22,933 nt of DNA from Candidatus Symbiothrix sp. GTDB taxonomy: Bacteria > Bacteroidota > Bacteroidia > Bacteroidales > Azobacteroidaceae. Where the stretch lies: assembly GCA_031270525.1 (NCBI GenBank), contig JAISXN010000131.1, forward strand, positions 1 to 22,933, in the 5' to 3' direction. A model generated the notes under the pieces. The model was not told where the DNA came from and searched no databases. It saw nothing but the letters and a program-made list of their open reading frames with translations. Shown one piece after another: positions 1-8,580 of the stretch (its first letter is position 1; every line of letters begins with the position of its first letter). The position numbers and the translations under genes are program-made.

Positions 1-2
1 TT

Positions 3-938
3 GGTATATGGATATTGCACTGTATAGGGCGGCGTTATTTCGGGCTGTATTTAGACCCCGTTCTTGCATGTAATCTCCGTTGCCGGATGTGTTATTTCAG
101 CGATGAAAACAAGCGTAAAAATCTGAAAGGAGCACTCAAAGAAACGGATTTGCCGTTGCTTGCCCGTGCATTTTTCCATCGCGCCTTGAAACTGCAAATC
201 GGGTGCGGCGCTGAGCCGTCGCTTTTCCGGCATAACCGGAAGTTGATTGAACTGGCAAAATCCCTCAGAGTACCCTATATTTCAATGACTACCAACGGCA
301 ATCTGTTTTCCGGTAATGATATGCGCGAACTGGTTGCTGCCGGTTTGGACGAAATTACTCTTTCGCTGCACGGCGTAACACGAAAAACGTACGAATATTT
401 CATGCAGGGTGCATCGTTCGACAAGTTCCTGTCAACGATGGAATGTCTGACTGAAATAAAATCAAGTTTTCCTTCATTCAAAGTACGCCTGAATTATACC
501 GTCAATCAAGATAATCTGATGGAATTGCAGGATTTATTCTCAACCTTGGGGCAGTATAAATTCGATATCTTGCAAATTCGTCCCATTCAGAAAATTGGCG
601 ATACGGACTACTGCAATTTTTCGTGGGACGCGATATACGATGCTTATGACCGTGTTTTGGAACGCTTGAAAATCGACTGCCGCCGGCGGGGAATTACGCT
701 GCTGATGCCCGAAAAAAAGGATTTTCTGAAAACGGAAAACAAGGATGCAAGGATTGCCGGCGCCACCTATTTTTACGTGCGTCCGGGCTATTCCTGGAAA
801 GACGATTTCGATTTAACCACAGAGACATACGAAACTTATTCCCACCGTAAACACCTTGGCTGGAGTTTATTGAAGTCGGCCTTTTCCAAACCGGCAAAAA
901 CCGACGAAAAACGACATTTGAATTATGAAGTTAATTAG
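3..938 (+). CDS. Radical SAM protein, 5' end missing or frameshifted
   Basis: This is a radical S-adenosylmethionine enzyme of unknown substrate. The cluster motif CNLRCRMC (Cx3Cx2C) begins about 18 residues after the TTG at position 15 and follows the segment YFGLYLDPVLA, which I recall from Bacteroidota radical SAM proteins. Downstream segments such as SMTTNGNL and DEITLSLHG fit the SAM-binding barrel. I see no convincing C-terminal SPASM cysteine set. The reading frame is open to the left edge, so the true start is probably outside the window. However, the next frame reads WYMDIALYRAA just before the junction, which looks more like family sequence than the in-frame residues and suggests a one-base frameshift near position 33. 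The gene ends with TAG at 936-938 and converges on the acyltransferase gene. The family call is firm; the product and the 5' end are not. Confidence 0.8.
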   Translation, partial: GIWILHCIGRRYFGLYLDPVLACNLRCRMCYFSDENKRKNLKGALKETDLPLLARAFFHRALKLQIGCGAEPSLFRHNRKLIELAKSLRVPYISMTTNGNLFSGNDMRELVAAGLDEITLSLHGVTRKTYEYFMQGASFDKFLSTMECLTEIKSSFPSFKVRLNYTVNQDNLMELQDLFSTLGQYKFDILQIRPIQKIGDTDYCNFSWDAIYDAYDRVLERLKIDCRRRGITLLMPEKKDFLKTENKDARIAGATYFYVRPGYSWKDDFDLTTETYETYSHRKHLGWSLLKSAFSKPAKTDEKRHLNYEVN

Positions 939-1020
939 CCCAAAATGTCCATTAGAACATACCTGATTGATGATAAGCATAAGTTATTTACAGATTTCTA
1001 ATTGAAATGGAAATTTTGGG
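939..1020. repeat. 15-bp imperfect inverted repeat between convergent genes
   Basis: Arms at 939-953 and 1006-1020 match as reverse complements at 14 of 15 positions and enclose 52 nt of AT-rich sequence. The left arm begins directly after the radical SAM stop codon and the right arm ends one base before the acyltransferase stop codon. The arms could form a bidirectional terminator stem with a long loop, or be the ends of a small decayed element. There is no clean U-tract, so I do not call it a terminator. Confidence 0.5.
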
Positions 1021-1021
1021 A

Positions 1022-2056
1022 TTAATTGATGAAACGAAAATCTTTATTTTTTGCGCTCTTTTCCCTACCGATAATAAACGGCAAATACTTGTTGACAAAG
1101 TAGATTGGCGCTAACATTGCAAACATTACAATAACGCTAATCAAAAACTTTGAGAGATACGGAAATTCGGTAATAAACGTATTGATAATGCTAATATTAT
1201 GAAACACGAACATTAACAGCGTTATTCCATAAGTATGGAAAGCAAGCACTATCACAGTATTTGCGCCTGTATACCTTATTACTTTGGGAAGCTCCTTTTC
1301 GCTCACCAATTTTATCAGGATAAAAAACGGGACAATCACAGCGAAACTACCGGCAAGCCGAAGCGCCGATTTAACCGTTTCATTTTCCACACAGGAATAT
1401 ATAAAATAGCAAGCAATGTGCAATAATAGCATAACCAAGCCGATAGAAAATCGCCGTTTGTTTTCCATAAACCGGAAAATTTCTTTTCTATATAGGGATG
1501 CAAAGCCATAAAAAGGAATATATAGACATACATTTTCAAGCATCCATGGCAGATGGGACATATCGGTCAATGAGGGCAATAATGAAATGGCGACTAAAAT
1601 AATCAATGTTACTGAACGGTTTTTGAACTTTCGGAACAGGTAAAATGAAGACTGCATAGCAAAAAGACATGCAAGAAACCAAAGAGGCAAACACACGAGT
1701 TTGGGGCGACCGTAGAGGTATTCAAGCAGCGGGCTATAGAAAGGCGTCGCCTGTTCTTCGGGCGAAGACATGCTTTTCCCGATTATCAGCCAATAGACGT
1801 AAAAAATGATAAAAAAGCAGAAATACGGTATCAACAATTGCTTGCCGCGATAGCGCAGAAATTCGAAAAACGACGGATGCCGTTCAAAATTGAACAATAA
1901 TCCCGAAACGAAGAAGAACGATGGAAGCCTTAATTCAGACAGCATGAGGCCAGAAAAACCTGTCAACACAGGCGGGGAGTGAAAGAATACTATCAGAAAA
2001 ATTGAAGCAAATTTGGCATTATCAATCCATTGATAGCGTATTTTGGTTGACTCCAT
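1022..2056 (-). CDS. Acyltransferase 3 family integral membrane protein
   Basis: This is a polytopic inner-membrane protein of about 344 residues from the acyltransferase-3 (O-acetyltransferase-like) family, whose members transfer acyl groups to surface glycans or lipids. The N-terminal start of the fold is visible as WIDNAKFASIFLIVFFH, with the expected histidine after the first membrane helix, then LRLPSFFFVSGLLF. About ten hydrophobic helices follow. I chose the ATG at 2054-2056, four bases after the bamA stop, because it starts exactly at the family N-terminus and has AGGAG about 9 nt upstream. The longer frame up to 2149 only adds residues antisense-free but overlapping the bamA 3' end. 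It is the last gene of the DUF6089-uppS-bamA run. The substrate cannot be told; lipid A, O-antigen or another envelope glycan are possible. Confidence 0.8.
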   Translation of the reverse strand: MESTKIRYQWIDNAKFASIFLIVFFHSPPVLTGFSGLMLSELRLPSFFFVSGLLFNFERHPSFFEFLRYRGKQLLIPYFCFFIIFYVYWLIIGKSMSSPEEQATPFYSPLLEYLYGRPKLVCLPLWFLACLFAMQSSFYLFRKFKNRSVTLIILVAISLLPSLTDMSHLPWMLENVCLYIPFYGFASLYRKEIFRFMENKRRFSIGLVMLLLHIACYFIYSCVENETVKSALRLAGSFAVIVPFFILIKLVSEKELPKVIRYTGANTVIVLAFHTYGITLLMFVFHNISIINTFITEFPYLSKFLISVIVMFAMLAPIYFVNKYLPFIIGREKSAKNKDFRFIN

Positions 2057-2060
2057 AGCA

Positions 2061-4664
2061 TCAAAACTCCTGTCCCAAAATAAAGTGCAACTGACTACCC
2101 GAAACTTGAGCGCCCTGATATGGACTGTCGAAACCATAACCCCAGTCAATACCCATTAATCCGATCATCGGCAAAAAGATACGTGCGCCGACACCTGCCG
2201 AGCGTTTCAAATCAAACGGATTGAAAGAACCGATTTGTGTCCAAGCATTTCCGGCTTCAACAAAAGCCAAGGCATAAATTGTGGAAGTCGGCTCAAGCAG
2301 AACGGGGTAGCGTAATTCCAATGCTAAACGGGAATAAGCGTAGCCAGGGCCGTTGGAGGAAATCAAACCGTTTCCATATCCGCGCAAACCGATGGTTTCG
2401 TAGGCATACATCCCTGAATATCCGGTCATTCCGTCGCCTCCCATATAAAATGTTTCAAACGGAGTCCGTTTCTTGTTGTTGTAAGCGCCGATGAAACCGT
2501 ATTCGATGCGACTCATCAATACCGGCGTACGTTTTACCGTTTCGGGATTTGCCAAAGGGATGAATATTTTGCTCTTGAATTTCCATTTGTGAAATTCAAT
2601 CCATTCGTTGGCTTTCGTTTCATCAATTTCCTTTTTCGAAAATAGCGAATAAGGCGGCGTTAAGTTGACGGAAGCCGTAAATTGGGAACCTTTGCGGGTA
2701 TAAAGCGGATTGTCGATAGAACTGCGCGATAAAGTCAATCCCAACGAAAGGCTGTTGGAGGTTCCATTCGAAATAACGAAATACCGCCAGTTTTTCAACA
2801 TATAACGTTGATAAGAAATTTCGGCCATAAAGTTGAAAAGATAATCGGGCCAGGAAAGCCTTTTCCCGTAACCGGCCGACAAGCCGAGTATTTTCATGGA
2901 TTGATTTTCGTCGTAGGCAACTCCGCCGTAATCGCTATAACCGCTATACGAACTGTAATAATACGGATTACTGTACATTTGCTGGTAATAACGGTCTTCC
3001 ACTCCGGTAGTAACCATATAATATGCGCTCAAAGAGAATGAGTTGGGTCTTTTTCCGCCGAACCAGGGATCCAAAAACGAAACACTGTACGATTGATAGT
3101 AACGACCGTTGGTTTGTCCGCTCAAAGTCAATGTCTGGCCTTCGCCTTGGGGAATAATTCCCTTGTAAGTGCTCGGGTGAATCAGGTTTTTGAAAGAGAA
3201 ATTCGAAAATTTGAGACTCATTCGTCCGATAACTCCCGTCGGGCCCCAACCGGCCGAAAATTCCACCTGGTCGTTGGCTTTCGGAGTCAAACCGTATTGA
3301 ATATCTACTGTTCCGGTTTCGGCGTTCGGCATGGGATTAATATCCATATTTTCAGGGTCGAAATGTCCCGATTGTGCAATTTCACGCGCCGACCGCATGA
3401 GCAAATCTTTGCTGAACAACTGTCCGGGCTTGGTCAATAGTTCGCGACGGATAACATCTTCGTAAATCCGGTCGTTCCCGCTGATTGTAACCCTGTTAAT
3501 GGTTGCTTGCCGGCCTTCTATCACCCTGACTTCGAGATCTACGGAATCATTTTCGACATACGTTTCCACCGGGCTCATTTGTGAGAAAATGTAACCGTTG
3601 TTGTAATAGATATTGGCAACGGCGTCTTCGTCGCTTTGTAATCTCTCGCCCAGTTTTTTCTGGTTGTAAACATCGCCGGAGTTCATATTCAATACCAATT
3701 CCAGGTAGTTGGAAGGATATTGGGTATTTCCTACCCATTTAATGTTCCGGATAAAATATTTATCACCTTCTTTTATATCAATATAGACGGAAACATGCTT
3801 GTCGTCAACCTTTACTACGCTATCGGAGGTGATTTCCGCATCGCGAAAGCCTTTTTCATTGTACTTGGCGATGATGTTCTGCAAATCATTTTGATATTCT
3901 TCCTGAACGAATTTTTTGGTAGAGAAAAGTTTCCGGATATTCAACCAGGGATCTTTCCGCAAACTGAAGCCGGAATTGGTTTTCTTCATGGCCATCCTCA
4001 GATCGAAATTGCTTATTTTTTCATTTCCGTTGATGATAATATTTCTGACTTTCGTTTTCTCGCTCTTATTGACGGTGATGTCTAAAATGGATTTTCCTTG
4101 ATTGGCAACGTCATCGTATTGACGGATAGTGATTTCGGCATTACTGAAGCCTTTTTCATCGAAATAATCCTTAATTCTTTTTCGTGCGCGGTTAATCAGG
4201 TTAGGCGTTAACTGCGAACCTTTTGCCATACCGATTTTGGCTTCCAGGTCTTCTTTTTCGCTTTTCTTTACGCCGTTGTAATTGATAGTTGAAATAACCG
4301 GATTGGGCTTTAATGCGATATTGAGCCAAACGCTGTCGGTTGTCCGTTGGGTCGCATAAACCGCCGCATCGGAAAATAAACCATGTTTCCAGAAAGCTTT
4401 AACAGCCGCGGTCAATTCATCTCCCGGTACGGAAACTTTTTGTCCGACGGATAATCCGGAAATACCGATGAGTATATAATCATCATAACCGGAACCTTCC
4501 ATGCCGGTAACTTTGATATCCGCTATTGCGTATTTTCTATTATTGTTCAACGAATAGGAAATATCGGGCAACTCAGAAGAAGAGGCGGACGAAATGCTAT
4601 CCTGTGCCGAAAGAGAACTAATTGCAAAGGCCCAAAGGCAAAAGAGTAAAAATTTTTTATACAT
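2061..4664 (-). CDS. bamA: Outer membrane protein assembly factor BamA
   Basis: BamA is the central pore of the BAM complex, which folds beta-barrel proteins into the outer membrane. The 867-residue product starts with a signal peptide (cleavage near SLSA|Q, residues 20-21). Five POTRA-like repeats follow, at roughly residues 45-120, 122-205, 207-305, 307-385 and 387-460, then a C-terminal barrel. The lid-loop motif of the Omp85 superfamily appears as GLRGYG late in the barrel, and the chain ends in phenylalanine (LGQEF), the usual beta-signal end. Its length is normal for Bacteroidota BamA. It lies 19 nt after uppS, an arrangement common in the phylum. In many relatives one or two ompH/skp chaperone genes follow; here an acyltransferase does. 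Confidence 0.95.
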   Translation of the reverse strand: MYKKFLLFCLWAFAISSLSAQDSISSASSSELPDISYSLNNNRKYAIADIKVTGMEGSGYDDYILIGISGLSVGQKVSVPGDELTAAVKAFWKHGLFSDAAVYATQRTTDSVWLNIALKPNPVISTINYNGVKKSEKEDLEAKIGMAKGSQLTPNLINRARKRIKDYFDEKGFSNAEITIRQYDDVANQGKSILDITVNKSEKTKVRNIIINGNEKISNFDLRMAMKKTNSGFSLRKDPWLNIRKLFSTKKFVQEEYQNDLQNIIAKYNEKGFRDAEITSDSVVKVDDKHVSVYIDIKEGDKYFIRNIKWVGNTQYPSNYLELVLNMNSGDVYNQKKLGERLQSDEDAVANIYYNNGYIFSQMSPVETYVENDSVDLEVRVIEGRQATINRVTISGNDRIYEDVIRRELLTKPGQLFSKDLLMRSAREIAQSGHFDPENMDINPMPNAETGTVDIQYGLTPKANDQVEFSAGWGPTGVIGRMSLKFSNFSFKNLIHPSTYKGIIPQGEGQTLTLSGQTNGRYYQSYSVSFLDPWFGGKRPNSFSLSAYYMVTTGVEDRYYQQMYSNPYYYSSYSGYSDYGGVAYDENQSMKILGLSAGYGKRLSWPDYLFNFMAEISYQRYMLKNWRYFVISNGTSNSLSLGLTLSRSSIDNPLYTRKGSQFTASVNLTPPYSLFSKKEIDETKANEWIEFHKWKFKSKIFIPLANPETVKRTPVLMSRIEYGFIGAYNNKKRTPFETFYMGGDGMTGYSGMYAYETIGLRGYGNGLISSNGPGYAYSRLALELRYPVLLEPTSTIYALAFVEAGNAWTQIGSFNPFDLKRSAGVGARIFLPMIGLMGIDWGYGFDSPYQGAQVSGSQLHFILGQEF

Positions 4665-4683
4665 ATTTTGAATGTGTATTCAA

Positions 4684-5433
4684 TTATTTATTAAATTGTA
4701 TTTGTTCTCCGGTTTTACCGAATCGTCTTTCCCGTTTCTGGTAATCCACGATGGCTGCATACAGGTTTTCTTCCCTGAAATCAGGCCAATAGGTATCCGT
4801 AAAATAAAGTTCGGCATAAGCCAGTTGCCAAAGCAGATAATTACTGATCCGGAATTCACCTCCTGTCCTGATTAACAAATCGGGATCAGGGATATCTTTG
4901 GTTATCAGATGATTGGATACTATTTGCTCGTCGATTTGCGCAAGGGACAAAGTTCCGTCTTTTATTTCTCCGGCGATTTTTTTTACGGCTTCCGTCAGTT
5001 CCCATCTGGAAGAATAGCTTAAAGCCAATATCAGGTTCAGACCTGTATTGTTTTTTGTTTCTTCGATGCAAGCGTCTAATTCTTTGCGAGTTAGCGGAGG
5101 CAAACGATCGACGTCGCCAATGGTGCGCAAACGCACGTTATTCGCCATCAAATCTTTTGTTTCTCTCCGGACTGCTGTAACCATTAAAGCCATCAGAGCG
5201 TCGACTTCTTCCTGCGGGCGATTCCAGTTTTCGGTAGAAAACGTATAAACCGTCAGGTATTTAATACCCAACGATCCGGCGGCTTCCACTATTTTCCGAA
5301 CGGAAACTACGCCTTCCTTATGACCCATAAAACGTTCCATGCCGTTTTTCTGCGCCCATCGCCCGTTCCCATCCATGATTACGGCAATGTGAACCGGAAG
5401 TTGCTTCAAATCAATTTCTTCTTTTAATGACAT
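4684..5433 (-). CDS. uppS: Isoprenyl transferase (undecaprenyl diphosphate synthase)
   Basis: This cis-prenyltransferase condenses farnesyl diphosphate with isopentenyl diphosphates to make the C55 carrier lipid for peptidoglycan and surface glycans. The signature [13 protein letters not shown] sits at residues 15-27, with catalytic Asp21. The C-terminal family motif follows as [11 protein letters not shown] then RISNYLLWQ, with the acidic-aromatic AYAELYFT segment. About 249 residues is typical. I chose the ATG at 5431-5433, one base after the DUF6089 stop (TAAAATG), because MSLKEEID resembles family N-termini that I recall. An in-frame ATG at 5460 would add nine residues and overlap the upstream gene by 26 nt. 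The gene is co-transcribed with DUF6089 and bamA. Confidence 0.95.
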   Translation of the reverse strand: MSLKEEIDLKQLPVHIAVIMDGNGRWAQKNGMERFMGHKEGVVSVRKIVEAAGSLGIKYLTVYTFSTENWNRPQEEVDALMALMVTAVRRETKDLMANNVRLRTIGDVDRLPPLTRKELDACIEETKNNTGLNLILALSYSSRWELTEAVKKIAGEIKDGTLSLAQIDEQIVSNHLITKDIPDPDLLIRTGGEFRISNYLLWQLAYAELYFTDTYWPDFREENLYAAIVDYQKRERRFGKTGEQIQFNK

Positions 5434-5434
5434 T

Positions 5435-6142
5435 TTATTCGTTTGTACATTTTCTATCATTCGGACCGAAGTCCCATGTTACGGAAAACATCAAAGTATT
5501 ACACCAATCTTTATTTTTGATTGCACTGTTGTTTTTATAGGGATTATACAAGTTAAATCCTTCTTTATCGGGAGAATCAAAACTATCTCCAGATAATTTC
5601 CGGACGATATATTCCACTCCCAAATTAATTCTGTTCTTCATTTTATACTTCACGCCCAGTCCCAATGAGAAATACAGACCCAAAAAGGTCTGTTTTCCCG
5701 GAGCCATTGTGAGACCCAATCCCGACAATAAATAGGGAGAAATCCGGCTGGTGTTCAGGTACGCGAATTTATCGCTATACGGCAGAAAGTTAAATTCCAT
5801 CTGACCGCCCAATTCGTAAAAACTCCGGCTGAACTTGTATTCCGCATGATCGGGAAATACGTTTTCCGTATTTTTTGTATCTCCGGTTATTTTTCCCCAC
5901 ATCAAATCGGTTTTTAATGCCCAACGAAGATTGAAATTTCTCCTGAGAACCAAACCTCCTCCGGGGTTCAATCCGAGAAACAAATCCGTCTGGTTGGCGT
6001 CTCCCATATACATCGACGCTCCCGCCATTCCTCCGATTTCGTATTTGTACTCTTGTGCAACCGCTGCTGTACAAGTAAAAAGAACAAGTAATCCTACGAA
6101 TAACTTGTATATATTTTGATGTTTTTTCAAAGCGGACTTCAT
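5435..6142 (-). CDS. DUF6089-type outer membrane beta-barrel protein
   Basis: This is a small predicted outer-membrane beta-barrel of about 235 residues, of the DUF6089 type found before uppS-bamA in Bacteroidota. From the ATG at 6140-6142 it starts with a classical signal peptide (lysines, hydrophobic core, TAAVAQ cleavage). Alternating aromatic and glycine-rich strands follow, such as [19 protein letters not shown], ending in FSVTWDFGP. The longest frame begins at 6175, but that lies just downstream of a TAATTTTG promoter element, would leave almost no leader, and adds residues ahead of an otherwise normal signal peptide. Its function is unknown. The position suggests a role in envelope assembly, but this is inference from neighbours only. 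Confidence 0.8.
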   Translation of the reverse strand: MKSALKKHQNIYKLFVGLLVLFTCTAAVAQEYKYEIGGMAGASMYMGDANQTDLFLGLNPGGGLVLRRNFNLRWALKTDLMWGKITGDTKNTENVFPDHAEYKFSRSFYELGGQMEFNFLPYSDKFAYLNTSRISPYLLSGLGLTMAPGKQTFLGLYFSLGLGVKYKMKNRINLGVEYIVRKLSGDSFDSPDKEGFNLYNPYKNNSAIKNKDWCNTLMFSVTWDFGPNDRKCTNE

Positions 6143-6183
6143 CTGATAACAATATTTCTTTAATGAAAACGTCAAAATCGCTT

Positions 6184-6191
6184 CAAAATTA
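6184..6191 (-). promoter_or_regulatory. Bacteroidota -7 element for the DUF6089-uppS-bamA run
   Basis: The minus strand reads TAATTTTG here, a full match to TAnnTTTG. I see no good TTTG at -33. The predicted start falls near 6176-6180, giving a leader of about 35 nt to the ATG at 6142 and arguing against the longer frame at 6175. Confidence 0.5.
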
Positions 6192-6206
6192 TATCTTTAA
6201 TTTTTT

Positions 6207-7550
6207 TTATTCTTTAAATGTCTGCTTATTAAGGCATCCTTTCCAGATTTCCGGCAAAAATTCCCCGCTTTCGCTTCTTCCGCCGAGAATATAGAAATAA
6301 GCGCCTTCCGCATCAACTACTGCCGTAGCGCCGCTGCGTTTCGTATAATCTTCCGGAAACCAACATTTTTCCTGTCTTAACGTCCAAGTTGTTCCCCAGT
6401 CTTTGGAAGAATAAACTTCCGAATTGTAGGTATCATCGGTTTGCCGGCCGTTCAATATCCAGTACTCATCATTATAATAGATAGCATTTGCTCCCCGCAA
6501 AGGCGGAAAAACATAAGCGGTACTTGTCAGCTTCGCCCAATAGTAACCGTTTTTTGTTGACCAAACGTTGTTCAAAACTTCACCGCCTGAGGAAATTCCG
6601 CCGATAACGGTAAGGTATCCCAATTTCAAGCGTTCGCTGTTGAAACTTGCAAATTCCGATACGGGAAAACCGGCAGGCACCGTATCGCCGAACGTCCATT
6701 GGTTTTCGTCGGACAGGCAGGCAAAAACCGTTTGATTGTCTTTTCTTACGGTTAAACTCAATCCTTCCTTTAATTGTGCTTGGCCTTCGCCTAATTTCAG
6801 ATATCCCAAAATACTTACTACCGGATAATCAAGCGGAATTTTTGTCCAACTGTCTGCTTGCGCACTTTCGTAATAATCGCCGTCGGCAGTACAGGCAAAA
6901 AGTTTTTCTCCGTTGCTTTTGATACCTCTGACAATTGTATTGGCCGGAAGTTCCGCAAGCGGAATTTTTTCCCAGGCGACGGCGTCGGACGAACGGTAGA
7001 GTTCGATTCCATCGCCGGTTTTGACGAAAGTATAGAAATCGTTCTTGAACAAAATCGTTTGTATTTCTTCGGATTGCAGGAAATCCTGATTGGATGCGAT
7101 TTGTATGTATTGTACGGAATCGGGATCAATTTGATGAATATTTAGTTTGAACGTATAAGTCTTCGATTTTCCGCCTATGGCAAAAGATTCCAACGACAAA
7201 GGCTTGGAAACGTCGATAGAATCTCCCGATTTAACCCAAGTCGAATCGCTGTCTGTAATATTCCTTAAGTAATTTCCCGATGCGGTCGTATAATTAACAA
7301 TTACTTTGTATTTGATTTCCGTCTGATAAGCCATCGAATCGTGATTATAAATCAGGCTGTGATTCTGGTCAATTGAGAAAACTACATTTTTTAAGGTTGT
7401 GACGGAATCACTTGAAAGACTGAAAGATATGATTTCTGCATCTTCCGTAACCGGAATTTCGTCGTATTCATTATCTCCCAGACAAGAAGTCAATAAACTT
7501 ATAATCAGCAAGAGCGATGAAATAATTAATAATCCGTTTTTTGATGACAT
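6207..7550 (-). CDS. DUF6242/kelch-like surface lipoprotein
   Basis: This is a predicted lipoprotein of about 447 residues. From the ATG at 7548-7550 a hydrophobic stretch leads to a lipobox, SLLTSC, with Cys23 as the lipidated residue, followed by the acidic LGDNEYDE. The N-terminal part (about residues 35-160) looks like an Ig-like beta-sandwich. The rest carries repeated blade-like segments such as NNVWSTKNGYYWAKL, NSEVYSSKDWGTTWTL and FYILGGRSESGEFLPEIW, typical of kelch or sialidase-like propellers. This matches the DUF6242 family as I recall it. The longer frame from 7589 would place 13 residues before the signal peptide and start upstream of the predicted promoter. Substrate or partner is unknown; protein or glycan binding at the cell surface is a guess. 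Confidence 0.75.
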   Translation of the reverse strand: MSSKNGLLIISSLLLIISLLTSCLGDNEYDEIPVTEDAEIISFSLSSDSVTTLKNVVFSIDQNHSLIYNHDSMAYQTEIKYKVIVNYTTASGNYLRNITDSDSTWVKSGDSIDVSKPLSLESFAIGGKSKTYTFKLNIHQIDPDSVQYIQIASNQDFLQSEEIQTILFKNDFYTFVKTGDGIELYRSSDAVAWEKIPLAELPANTIVRGIKSNGEKLFACTADGDYYESAQADSWTKIPLDYPVVSILGYLKLGEGQAQLKEGLSLTVRKDNQTVFACLSDENQWTFGDTVPAGFPVSEFASFNSERLKLGYLTVIGGISSGGEVLNNVWSTKNGYYWAKLTSTAYVFPPLRGANAIYYNDEYWILNGRQTDDTYNSEVYSSKDWGTTWTLRQEKCWFPEDYTKRSGATAVVDAEGAYFYILGGRSESGEFLPEIWKGCLNKQTFKE

Positions 7551-7574
7551 ACGTGTAAAATTATATTTTGAGTG

Positions 7575-7582
7575 CAAAAGTA
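7575..7582 (-). promoter_or_regulatory. Bacteroidota -7 element for the DUF6242 lipoprotein
   Basis: The minus strand reads TACTTTTG, a full TAnnTTTG match, about 25 nt upstream of the ATG at 7550. No clear TTTG lies at the expected upstream distance. The element sits between the ribD stop and the lipoprotein start, so this gene may be transcribed separately from ribD. Confidence 0.5.
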
Positions 7583-7620
7583 GAAACATTTTTGAGTTAA
7601 ATTGCTAACTTGTTTAATAT

Positions 7621-8559
7621 TTATGTTTTTTTAGGCTTCTTATAAAGAAAAATCGTTGATTTTTCACATTTTTGAACATTTTGCAGGATTCCGTTTGAAA
7701 GAATCGGCGCTCGTACCCCTTCGTCCAGAAAAACATCTGCGATTTCTATTTGCGTTTCGTCCCATAAGTCTTCCTCCAAAAAAGAATGTAACAATTTGGA
7801 ACCGCCTTCTACAATTAGCGATTGTATGTTCTTTTCATACAACTCATTCAGTTGGTTTCGGAGGGTTTTCGAACTGTCGGCGATAATCCTTTCCGGGTCA
7901 TTTCCCCTCCAGAAACGAACGTTTAAAGCAGGTTTATCCAATAGTTTAGTTCTTTTTCCTATCATAATGGCGGCTTCCTCCGCCCGGAGTTTATGGACGA
8001 GCATTTGAGTGAAAGAATTGGAAAATTTAACCGGCTTTTGTCCGTCGTTCTCTTCACGGAATTTGTCCATGAAACCGTCGGCCGATTGCGCCCATTTAAG
8101 TATAATGTAAGGACGATGTTGTTCGGTGAACGTTAAATAGTTTCTATTTAATGTTTTACATTCTTCTTCCAGGATACCGCAAACGACTTCGGTTCCGGCT
8201 TCTTTGAGTTTTTTTACGCCTTTTCCCGAAACTTCAGGAAAAGGGTCAATTTGTCCGATTATAACTCTCGGAATTTGTTTGCGGATAATTAATTCCGAAC
8301 AAGGAGGGGTTTTTCCGTAATGAGAACATGGCTCAAGATTGACATAAAGGGTCGATTCTTTCAGGAGTTGCTCCTCTTTTACGGAAGCGATGGCATTTAC
8401 TTCGGCATGAGGTCCTCCGTACTTCCGGTGAAATCCTTCTCCGATTATTTTGTCATTGTGTACGATAACTGCGCCTACCATCGGATTCGGAGCGGTAAAT
8501 CCCCGTCCGTATGCGGCCAATTGCAGGCATCGGTACATATATTTTTCTTCAATATACAT
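7621..8559 (-). CDS. ribD: Bifunctional riboflavin deaminase/reductase RibD, short reductase domain
   Basis: RibD performs two steps of riboflavin synthesis: deamination of the pyrimidine and reduction of its ribose. From the ATG at 8557-8559 it has about 312 residues. The deaminase domain is complete, with NPMVGAV, zinc-site HAE at 51-53 and PCSHYGKTPPC at 77-87 (Cys78, Cys87). The reductase domain starts at about 150 (RPYIILKWAQSADGF) and keeps VEGGSKLL at 250-257. Between RIIADSS (about 224-230) and NIQSLIVEGG there are only some 14 residues. In the RibD proteins I remember from Bacteroides and E. coli this stretch is about 45-65. It may be reduced or inactive in the second step. The frame is intact. 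It diverges from prmC with only 21 nt between start codons. The in-frame ATG at 8586 would overlap prmC and is less likely. Confidence 0.9.
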   Translation of the reverse strand: MYIEEKYMYRCLQLAAYGRGFTAPNPMVGAVIVHNDKIIGEGFHRKYGGPHAEVNAIASVKEEQLLKESTLYVNLEPCSHYGKTPPCSELIIRKQIPRVIIGQIDPFPEVSGKGVKKLKEAGTEVVCGILEEECKTLNRNYLTFTEQHRPYIILKWAQSADGFMDKFREENDGQKPVKFSNSFTQMLVHKLRAEEAAIMIGKRTKLLDKPALNVRFWRGNDPERIIADSSKTLRNQLNELYEKNIQSLIVEGGSKLLHSFLEEDLWDETQIEIADVFLDEGVRAPILSNGILQNVQKCEKSTIFLYKKPKKT

Positions 8560-8567
8560 TTTTTTCG

Positions 8568-8575
8568 TAATTTTG
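8568..8575 (+). promoter_or_regulatory. -7 element five bases before the prmC start codon
   Basis: TAATTTTG is a full match to TAnnTTTG and ends at 8575, with the prmC ATG at 8581. If used, transcription would begin at or within a few bases of the ATG, giving a leaderless or nearly leaderless mRNA. No clear TTTG is seen upstream. Confidence 0.5.
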
Positions 8576-8580
8576 CCGTT

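Noticed and set aside
8320..8580. N-terminal extension of prmC back to 8320
   Set aside because: It is antisense to the ribD deaminase domain, and the family N-terminus begins at the ATG at 8581.
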